A stretch of 60,000 bases of DNA from Cristatella mucedo (taxonomy: Eukaryota; Bryozoa; Phylactolaemata; Cristatellidae). Shown piece after piece: positions 51,620-60,000 of this stretch. Made by a program: the position numbers and the translations under genes. Each line of letters begins with the position of its first letter. The stretch's first letter is position 1. The notes under the pieces were generated by a model. It was not told the DNA's origin. It saw only the letters and a program-made list of their open reading frames with translations, and searched no databases. Location: assembly GCA_009760855.2 (NCBI GenBank), contig WPIO01000005.1, positions 4,884,001-4,944,000 on the forward strand, in the 5' to 3' direction.

Positions 51620-52070
51620 AACAGACTAACTGGGCGTCGTCGCCGGACGAAGCTGTTTTGGGCTCTCTTGCACAGTTCCTTCCATAACAATTTAGTCAGC
51701 AACCTCATAATATCCTCAACTTGGCTGGTCGCTGCCCTACGTGGGTTCTGCAGCTGCATAGTGTGCTCCAAGTGTTGTTTTTATAGAATGCCAACTCAGT
51801 TTAAAGGAATCGCAGACCGTCAGCCGAGTTTTTTGGCGTGCTTCTTTTAATTAAGTCAATTTCTATTTGACGATTGCGTCTCCTGAGTCGCAGCTGACTG
51901 AATGGCGTTAATTATGAAGCGACCTGTAATTACCGAAAGATTCTTATGCCGGCCTGCGATTTAAGCTGCGAACCTTTTTCGTTAATGAAAATAACTCGTA
52001 GCAATATAAGTAATGCTCTCTAAGGGTTACGTCAGAAGGAGCAAGGGAGTTAGGTGCTCGCTCTCAATAA
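51620..52070. other. Stretch without recognised features
   Basis: Between the LINE-B tail and a SINE-A; no exon or named repeat seen. Confidence 0.5.
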
Positions 52071-52077
52071 ATAAGTA

Positions 52078-52245
52078 AATCCTAGCTGATTAAACAGCCT
52101 CTTTTTGCGACAGAAAAGCCTTTGCGGCTATCACCACCGCTTGCAGTGGCGATAACAGATCGCCCACCGCAGGAATCGAACCCACGACCTCGGACCGAGG
52201 TCGTGAAAGCAACCGCCTTACCTAGTGTGCCATCACGGCTCACCG
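52078..52245 (-). mobile_element. SINE-A copy (-)
   Basis: TCCTAGCTGATTAAACAGCC (tail), GGCTATCACCACCGCTTGCA, GGAATCGAACCCACGACC (B box) and CCTTACCTAGTGTGCCAT (A-box side). Best preserved copy together with that at 5.1 kb. Confidence 0.9.
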
Positions 52246-52264
52246 TATTGTTGACCTATTGCCC

Positions 52265-52515
52265 ACCTATTGTTGACTCTTCACTACCGAGTTCGTGGGT
52301 TTGAATCCTGCAGTGAGCAATCCTGTATTGTCAACTGAAAGAAGTGAGGACAGCCGTCAAGACTTTTCTGCCGCTTTACAAGTGAGGTTGTTAAATCGGC
52401 TATTGTTTATTGTAGATTATAGTCCCTCAACCGACCCTATATGGCTGAGCCGTTAAGACTTTTCTCTGGCTATGCCAATGAGGCTGTTAAATCGGCTGAT
52501 ATTTTTTTTTATTTT
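52265..52515 (+). mobile_element. SINE-A copy and a partial second copy (+)
   Basis: 52265-52412: GTTCGTGGGTTTGAATCCTG (B box), CAACTGAAAGAAGTGAGGAC and GAGGTTGTTAAATCGGCTAT. 52440-52515: only the 3' part, GGCTGAGCCGTTAAGACTTT and GAGGCTGTTAAATCGGCTGA plus a T run. With the copy at 52078 they form an inverted SINE-A pair. Confidence 0.82.
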
Positions 52516-52848
52516 CCAAGGTTACAGTCCCTCTACCCAACCTATATGGCTGGCTGGTTCGGACAAGTCTGACCCAGCTGAAATGTGACGATGACTAGAT
52601 TATATGTGAAAGCTCGTCCAGCAGCAGCAGTGATCTGCTGAGCATAAAATTCACGTGCTCAGCTGTCACAAAGGAGGTCTCAGTAGAATATCAGGAAATA
52701 ATTCAGAGTATCAAGCAGCACTAAGACTACTGTCAGTGCAAGTGCAGGAATTCGTGGGTGTGTGAGGGCTGTGGACGAGACTATGCAGGCACAATCTAAT
52801 GCTTACGAGAATGAGCTGGCTGACTACCCGTCTTTACAATATATATTG

Positions 52849-52849
52849 T

Positions 52850-52883
<34 letters not shown>

Positions 52884-52931
52884 ACAATATATATACAACA
52901 AATATATATATATATACAGGTATATATTATT

Positions 52932-53010
<79 letters not shown>
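52849..53010. repeat. Compound (TA)n and (TG)n microsatellite
   Basis: (TA)n from 52853, TATACAACA-type interruptions, then (TG)n from about 52936 to 53005 ending CGCGCGC. The first part holds an inverted repeat (TTGTTGTATATA / TATATACAACAA). Confidence 0.96.
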
Positions 53011-53013
<3 letters not shown>

Positions 53014-55235
53014 GCGAAGCAAATTAACGTTGAATGTGCCCACCGTAGCTGCTGTCAGAGGCGGGATCATGTTTTTTATGGTGCTTGATGAGCTTGGATT
53101 TCGGCAAGCCAGCTTCCGATGACGCCAGATCTGTCCACGGTAAATCATTACCTTTAGGCGAAGACCAGTTTCAAACGAGCCTAGAATTAGCAGCGAAAAA
53201 AGATTTTTTTTTATTCTTACTTTAACCCTGCCATTCCGTAGTTTGGCGTAACTATTTTTAAGAAGGCTTTCGGTTTTGACCCACGGATGCGGCATTCGAA
53301 CGCCGGGATAAGAAAAATGAGGTACAACAGCGTTTCCACTCCAAGGGTTGTGAGAGCAAGCGAAGGCGGTAGCGGTGGCCGAATGACAGCTAACCAAGGA
53401 GCAAGGAGAAAGGCTCGTGCACAACCACCCCCTGCGTAACTTTAAGAATTACGCTTCGCTCGTTGCCACCACGATTCTTTGGAGAGGCTACAAGTTTTCA
53501 AAATTTAGTAACAAAATTATTGAGTCCATGGTGTGTGCATAGCGGCTGTGGCCTACGTAGGCATATCCTACCCTACATAAGCTTGTCAGCGTCGTAGATT
53601 ATTAGTGCATCATGTTTTAAGGGCAATCATGTTTTAATGAGCCTAGAAAGTGTGCAAGAGCGGCGAGGCGCCGGTCCTCCCGTTGAGTAATGGGCATGCG
53701 AGGCAAAGAGGGTTGTCGAATTTTTATCTTTGCATACTTGCCAATTCTTTTTTAGACATTTAATAAGGCCTATCGATTGGCGCATATTCATTTCGCTGCC
53801 CTCAAGCACTGTCTCCAAAAAGGGTAGACCATTTCATTTCATTGTGTCAAAAAAGGCTTCCGAGCGTCATGACTACGACACTGAGCTATTTTGAGATTTA
53901 GAAAAGACTAATTGCAGCAGTTAAAATATAAAATATGAGTTAAAATAAAAATATGGTAGGTAGAGAGCTGTAGAACACTTCAGAAAAGGGGTCAATGAAA
54001 AGTCTTTGACTCTATTCTATTACCTCAAGTTTGAGATTTAGTTGCCCTTCAGAATTTCTAGCTACATTAATCTCGGTCCGCCAATTTATCATGATTGGTG
54101 ATTTCATAAGAAGGAACAGCAAGCCTGTTAATAGCAAGCCTGATCATCAAGGTGTTTAATCCAAAATTACTTTTCTCTCGCAGCAAGCCCATCCGTACAA
54201 ATGTATACACATCACTTGGCCCAGCCATACAGATATATACACATACACGCAAGGAAAGATACAAGTTGCTCGTAGGTACTAGGTGCTAAATCCACGCTCG
54301 TCTGTATTTCACAGCTGAACTTCACAGGAAGTGCGCAATCCCGACATGCCGCCTTATGGATTCATAGCTCTGACTATCGGCCGGCGTGGAGAAGAGCTGG
54401 TAGGCCAGAAGCTCATCTTGCCAAACGTTTAGTATGCGTACCCTTTAGCAGGAGACTCAACATCTTCCGTCCTAGAAGTCAGCCTTGAGTAGTTGCCAGA
54501 TTTGTGCGTCGGCTCCCTCTTCCTCTTTAAAGCAGAGTGCTTTCTCTTAGCGATCAGAGTAATAATCTACAAACACACGTGCAAGTTACGAAAAAGATTA
54601 TGGTGACAACAAGGCACGCTTCGCTGTCGAAACCGTTCTCCTACACGTCCACATAAAAGCGTCTTCTAAGCGATTGATGAAACAGCAACGACTAGCAGCA
54701 AAGTCACGGCTGCTCATACGTCAAATTGTAACAAAACTGTAGCGACCAGTTGCGAGAATCCATTACTTGTCAAAGGAATATTGCTATTTTTCTTGAATTT
54801 TTAATAACCCAAGCTCCCACTTCAGTTCTAGTACGTTCCGAGCATCGCCATCCATTGTGTTACAAGTGACGCGTCACGCATAAAGTAGACACATTCGCTA
54901 GGGTTGTCTAAAGAAGGTGCGAGTACGTGCGACACTGGTCAGCCTTCAGACCCTCGTCCGATAGAGTTTTATGACTACTGGGTAATGATATAACAAACCA
55001 AATTTGAATCCTGAATGGAGCTTTGTTGTGTGAGCCTGCTACTTCTGCTATTGTAATTAGTGCAGCACATCGGCCACTGGTGTATGACCCATCTGAAACA
55101 GGTGGTTGGGCAATTGACTCGGTGCAGCGTCCGCAGCCTTTGATGTAAGCATGTGGCCCACCACAAATGCACTCCCTATCTGTGGCTAGTCATTCCCCGC
55201 TCTCTTATGTACCTGCTGAGGGAATAAAAATCGAG
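53011..55235. other. 2.2 kb without recognised features
   Basis: The 164-codon frame on the - strand at 52930-53424 runs into the (TG)n repeat and shows no conserved motif. No known repeat landmark is seen in this stretch. Confidence 0.5.
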
Positions 55236-55239
55236 TCTC

Positions 55240-55375
55240 GTTTACGGCTCACACATGATATTACTCACCATTCAATTGCCTTTCCCTTTGCAGCAAATGT
55301 AAAGCGCCTAGAAAGAGATTGAGTTCTCTGAGGGCACTTTATCAAGTGCATTATTATTATTATTATTACGTTCGC
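55240..55375 (+). mobile_element. LINE-A 3' end, about 130 bases
   Basis: CATGATATTACTCACCATTC, TTTGCAGCAAATGTAAAGCG, AGAGATTGAGTTCTCTGAGG, GCACTTTATCAAGTGC and (ATT)n. Close match to the end of copies 1 and 4. Confidence 0.9.
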
Positions 55376-55686
55376 CCGGTCGTGTCTCCGTGAGACTGCA
55401 CAAGAACAGCCGCCGCCGGAGACACTGTCATACAACAGCTTTTCTTGAAGCCTAAGAAAAGCCGAGCCCTCTGGCTCCTGAGAACATTGGCTAATTCAAA
55501 AACTGCGGCTATACTGGCCAATTGAAAGAAGGTAAGTGTAGTTATAACTGAAACGTTAACTAATAAACAGGCGTCGCCTAGAAGTTGCAACCATGTGGCT
55601 CTCTAACTTCAACCAAAAAATTGTGATTCACTCATCTAACTGTATTCCATATGGGCATTGTACAGTAACCATGGCTTCAATAGGCA

Positions 55687-55782
55687 GAGCTCACCTTTAA
55701 CAACCAAGACCGTGGGCTCGGGGCATGTGACGTATGTAAAGCACCTGAATAGAGATTAAATTCTCTCAACATGATTTACCAA
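55687..55782 (+). mobile_element. SINE-B copy (+), partial
   Basis: TCACCTTTAACAACCAAGAC, CGTGGGCTCGGGGC, TATGTAAAGCACCTGAATAG and ATTAAATTCTCTCAAC. The closing hairpin arm is mutated. Confidence 0.75.
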
Positions 55783-56214
55783 AGTCTAAGTTCCTTCACG
55801 GAAAATATCACAGCTGAGTGCCTTACTTTGGCTTCGTAATTGCTTTTCACACCGGCTTGGGTAAATACAAATGGCTAGAGCTTATTCTTCCAGACGAAGC
55901 AGCAACACCATGAGCTACTGCTCCTATATATCAGGCCAGTATAACCTATATGCTCATAGGCAAGAGAGCATCAGCGAAACGACTATGGCTAGCTAACTAG
56001 CGTGACGTTCAACGACGAGGCCGTGAATGCCCTCGCACCTAAAAGAAAAATCAGGTGGCTACACTGTACCTCAAATTACCATACTTTCCCATGTGCGATT
56101 ATATATACCTCCACGTATGGCATGTCACTTACATTGAGTTTGATTACATAGGGACGTCACAAGTTAGGATTAGTTTTGAATTTGTGGGCCGGTTAGCTTT
56201 CAATAAATTGGCCA

Positions 56215-57490
56215 TCGGTGCATCGAGGGAGCCTTTAAAATATGGGGCACGTGTCAGTTTTTGGCATTATGACCGCATCTTTTTGCTCCCTAGAAAACTC
56301 CTCTGGTTGATGTCATCGATAACGACAGTCATGACTTTCATTTCATCGCCAACGGCACCCTGCTTTACCAATCTTTTGAGCTTTCTTAACCTTGCACCTC
56401 ATTCGACTCACTTAATTCTCTTGCTGCCTGCATTCGTGTTTGGACGGCTACTAACTTGCTGAAGTGACGCGATGCCAAGACCAACTTGATAATTATAAGA
56501 AAACTAGTAGCACCCAGCACTTGGAAGACCTAACCATCAAGATCGGTTCAGCTAGCATTACGTCACGTCGGCCCGTAATCTGGGCGTGCTTTTCAAAAAT
56601 GACTTGTCATTAGATGGGGATATTTTCTCCATTATCAAGTTGACCTACTTTCAGCTTTGGAGCAACGCCAAAACCAGACCTGCTAAGATACGAGTACAGT
56701 TGACTCCGCTTATAAGAATACTCTCGGGCCGGAAAATAGGCATTCTTACATGCCGAGAATTCCGATATACGGATTTGTGAATACTGCATCAAAACTACTG
56801 TACGTCATCAAAACTAGTTCCAATGTTTGAGAAATCACGTCTGTTTTATTGCTTTTTCCTCAACTCGGAACTGTGGCCTGAGCCATTAACCGTTCATAAC
56901 TGATGGAAAACTCAGCGGTTTGTCCGGTATGTCATCAACGGCGTAGAATCAACATCGAAACACTCTGAGCTTTACTGGCTGAGCTGACTGAGCTTTACTG
57001 GCTCCCTAGAAAGCATCGAATCGATTCAACATCCTAATTCTTGCTACAAGTCACTTCCCTCGCTTGCACCAGCCTACCTACCCGACCCTCTTTCTCCTCC
57101 AGTCACGTGCTCGCGAACCACCCGCTTTGTCATCTCGCCGTCTATCCCTCTAAATTGAAATCTTTTGGTGATTTAGCCTTTAGCTAGGACACACCGAAAG
57201 TCAGGAAATTACCTCCAGCTAGGCTAGCTACCCCCATCGACTTTTCAGCTTATAAATCGACTTAAGACGCATCACTACCGGTCAGATTTTTCATGGCCCC
57301 AGTGGAGTTGTCTTGTTTATACCAATGAGGTTTCCAGGATTTAGTGCATATCTCAGCCATATGTCTTACTAGCCTGTTGCAATTAGTGTCTATAAATTGC
57401 TGTTGGGTATTCATTATGTCAAGTGAGTTGTAAAATACCTGCTTAGAGTTAAAGTTCTCTTATGGTGCTATGCAAAAAGCCAACTATTAT
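56215..57490 (+). pseudogene. Old LINE-A-like copy
   Basis: AAATATGGGGCACGTGTCAG (YGVPQG-like), CATTTCATCGCCAACGGCAC (where FYADDT is expected), CGGCCCGTAATCTGGGCGTG (ARNLGV), then the C-terminal region and a 3' end GTAAAATACCTGCTTAGAG / TCTCTTATGGTGCTATGC near 57.45 kb. Diverged and full of stops. Confidence 0.75.
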
Positions 57491-57639
57491 CATGATTAAT
57501 TTGGCAGCAAAGTTTTCCTCCATCTACCAATTAATAGCATCCGTGGCCTTCGGGAACTTTATTCCCTTTAATAATTTTTCCTTCTGTATTAAAATAGTCG
57601 CAGTTCACTGCAGTATTGAAGGTGCTAAACAATAAAAAG

Positions 57640-58615
57640 CTCCCTTATGGGGAAAAGTCAAGAAAATACCTATAACAACTGTCCGACAATCGAATATGTG
57701 TTTATGGTACCTTGCGAAAGACAAATATGTTAGAACTGGGATCTGAAGTTCTGACGACTTCCGAATGAAAGGAAAGATCGTTTTGGAAACCACGCCTAAC
57801 CCGGATGTAAATCAGAAGCAAAAATTCTAGAAATAAAATATTTACCGATCTCTGCATTATATGTAACTTGTATCCCAACTTGTCGAGCCTTGATAGATTG
57901 CTATAGATGCTTGAAGCTTGTTGAGGTGCATACTCATGACTTTTATAAAGCTTCATTTCCAGGGTTGGTTGGTGCCTTGTAAACAAAAGAACTCATCTAA
58001 TATTTTACGCATTAGAGTGAAATTTGAAATGTGAGTTCAGCTCTGCTTGTTTGACCCTAGTCTTCAATTTTTTTTATTTCGGTTTGATACAAATGGTTCT
58101 ATATGTCCACGATTACTGAAAATAAAGCTCCAGGACACTTGATGACGTATACAGCCAAATGTATCAAACCGAAATCAAAAACATAAGATATTAAAGACTA
58201 TGATAAAAAAAAGTAGAGCTGAACTCGCATTTCAAATCTCATTCCGATGTGTAAAATATCAGTTGAATTATTTCATTTACAAGGCACCAACCAACCCTGA
58301 AAATGAAGCTGTATAGCAATCACAAATATGCACCTCAACAAGCTTCAAGCATCTATAGCGATCTACCAAGGTTCGAAAAGTTGGGATTCAAGTTAAAAAT
58401 GATGCATAGATCGGTAACTTTTTATTTGTAGATTTGTTGCTTCCGGTTTACATCCGGGTTGGGCGGGGTTGGCATAACCGATTTTTCTTTCATGTGGTAG
58501 TCGTCAGAACTTCCGATTCCAGTTCTAACATATTTTCCTATCGAAAGGTACCATAAACACGTATTTGATTGTCGGACAAATTGTCTAGGCATTTTCTTTA
58601 CATTCCCCTTTGGAG
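57640..58615. repeat. Approx. 1-kb foldback (imperfect palindrome)
   Basis: Left arm about 57640-58097 and right arm about 58160-58615 with a roughly 60-base centre. Paired landmarks: TTTCGGTTTGATACA / TGTATCAAACCGAAA at the centre, TGAGTTCAGCTCT / AGAGCTGAACTCG, GGTTGGTTGGTGCCTTGTAA / TTACAAGGCACCAACCAACC, and GTTTATGGTACC / GGTACCATAAAC near the ends. Many scattered differences between the arms. No transposase frame. It resembles a foldback or MITE-like element; one arm-like piece occurs again at 38.5 kb. End sequences and a target duplication are not clear. Confidence 0.85.
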
Positions 58616-59029
58616 TCAGTGCATAGTTACTAATCAAGCCGTCGAATTCTTGGTATATCGAATGTTGATCTCACTGTCTCACTGTTCGTAAATGGACTTG
58701 AGTGGGCACTGCCAGAGGCAGTACTCATAACAAGAGAATAAAGATCTTAGCGCTTGACTATACTTTCAAACGCATATCTTGACATGGGTCTGAAGTTGGT
58801 AGTCGGCCTAGAGCACTTGCCATGAATAGTAGAAAGATTAGCAATCGAGTATCGAAGCGCGAGAATGCAGGGTAAAGTGAAATATGTGTCCTTGACCCAA
58901 AGGCATTCCCCGGTGGAAACATTTGCAAGTCAGGCAGAAATTAAGTTGTGACAAGGCATGTTTGAAACTTCGTGTTATAACTGCTGTTTCCCTAGATACT
59001 AAGCAGAAGACACACGAGAGACTTGTCGA

Positions 59030-59300
59030 TGACTACTATCCTGCTGCCGACTATGGCTCATCATTTTCAGCGATCCTGAGCTGCTACTTTCATGCTACTC
59101 ACTACCTCAACTGCTCTCGTGACTCTGCTATGCTTCCCACTTTCTCTTTGTTGCGTGAGACGAAGTCTGTTGGCAACCGAATGCGTACCGAAAGTCACTT
59201 AGGCTGTGAGTGCGCTATACAAAACTCTCCTGCGTAACACCCACTTGGTCTTTATGACTTTGCGTAGTTACAGACGGAGATATATTACATTAGATAATAT
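59030..59300 (+). pseudogene. LINE-B 3' end, truncated
   Basis: A frame to 59237 keeps [20 protein letters not shown] and ends ECAIQNSPA at the natural stop. The tail is GACGGAGATATATTACATTA. Confidence 0.93.
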
Positions 59301-59405
59301 ATCAGGAAAATTAAAAACGCAGTGGAGGTCGAGTAGCAAGTGACCTACCCACTAGTCTTGCTTTCAAATATTTCTAAGAACCTCGTTTTATAACCGCCAT
59401 TGCAC

Positions 59406-59503
59406 CATCTTATTAGCTGACTATCTTGAGTATTCGAAGGTGCTTTTAGTTCAACATCTTATTGGCTGACTAGCTTGAGTATTCAGTGGTGCTTTAAATT
59501 TTT
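59406..59503. repeat. 49-bp tandem duplication
   Basis: Units at 59406-59454 and 59455-59503, both with CATCTTATT.GCTGACTA, CTTGAGTATTC and GGTGCTTT, a few mismatches apart. They lie between two LINE-B ends. Confidence 0.88.
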
Positions 59504-59518
59504 TTTATCACTTGTGAA

Positions 59519-59785
59519 GTTACTACTCTCCTGCTGCCGACTATGGCTCATCATTTTCAGCGGTCCTGAGCTTCTACTTCCATGCTACTCACTACCTCAA
59601 CTGCTCTCCTGACTCTGCTATGTTCCCCACTTTCGCTTTGTTGCGTGAGACGGAGTCTGCTGGCTACCGAATGCGTACCGAAAGCTGCTCAGGCTGTGAG
59701 TTCGCCATACAAAACTCTCCTGTGTAACACCCACATAGTCTGTATGGCTTTGTAGAGTTACAGACGGAGATACATTGCATTTGAT
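59519..59785 (+). pseudogene. LINE-B 3' end, second truncated copy
   Basis: Starts GTTACTACTCTCCTGCTGCC, at almost the same LINE-B position as the copy at 59030, and ends GACGGAGATACATTGCATTT. A few base changes separate the two copies. Confidence 0.92.
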
Positions 59786-60000
59786 AGCAGCACCGACGTA
59801 CGGAACCGGAGGCTGGGAGCATCCAGTCAGACAACACTTCCTTTTTAAATCTAACCGAGTAATGATCTATGAAAGAGAGACGTGCTCTCACGCTCTCCAA
59901 AAAGAGTATTTCCGGACGCCGCCAGTTTACACGGGCGTAGATGTCGACGTAGCTTCCTTAACCAGACGAAGCTGGCAAGGCTCTTGATAAAAAAAACTCT

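Noticed and set aside
52930-53424. 164-codon open frame on the - strand
   Set aside because: Its C-terminal part is (TH)n from the TG repeat and the rest has no known motif.

Overview
This is a stretch of animal (metazoan) nuclear DNA, probably from an invertebrate; the species cannot be fixed from the sequence. There is no bacterial operon structure. It holds spliced exons with GT-AG introns, many broken non-LTR retrotransposons of the CR1/L2 group, two tRNA-like SINE families, small hAT-type DNA transposons and long microsatellites. 

The one cellular gene I can identify lies on the + strand and fills roughly the first 44 kb. It is a homologue of HGSNAT, the lysosomal acetyl-CoA:heparan-alpha-glucosaminide N-acetyltransferase. 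I could join thirteen exons by hand (3646-3715, 7954-8035, 9832-9917, 10172-10279, 13997-14124, 16715-16830, 18303-18427, 22421-22547, 29868-29951, 30071-30145, 34946-35016, 35169-35281, 43426-43601). Every junction is GT-AG, every phase fits, and they read continuously for 452 codons to a TAG stop. The encoded part runs from the first membrane segment to the C-terminus. The N-terminal luminal domain must lie mostly upstream of the window; a possible further exon is at 51-126. 

The introns (119 bp to about 8.1 kb) are filled with repeats. LINE-A ends in a GC-rich hairpin followed by (TTA)n. LINE-B ends in GACGGAGATACATTACATTAC. SINE-A has a tRNA-like head and a tail reading GAGGCTGTTAAATCAGCTAAT. 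SINE-B has a tRNA-like head joined to a 3' hairpin clearly related to that of LINE-A, the usual sign of a SINE mobilised by a partner LINE. Non-autonomous hAT elements occur at 25.9, 28.5 and 33.8-34.2 kb. 

Downstream of the gene (44-60 kb) I see no convincing cellular exon. The region has a nearly complete but broken LINE-B (44.8-48.3 kb), a LINE-B split by an antisense LINE-A (49.4-51.6 kb), SINEs, compound (TA)n/(TG)n repeats, an approximately 1 kb foldback (57.6-58.6 kb) and two truncated LINE-B 3' ends at 59.0-59.8 kb. 

The most striking structure is a set of inverted duplications. One is an inverted, nonsense-bearing copy of the first membrane-segment exon inside the next intron of the same gene. 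Another is a 0.5 kb intronic palindrome containing two SINE-B copies. A third is a nearly identical 0.62 kb inverted copy of a LINE-B/LINE-A junction placed inside another LINE-B. The fourth is the 1 kb foldback.
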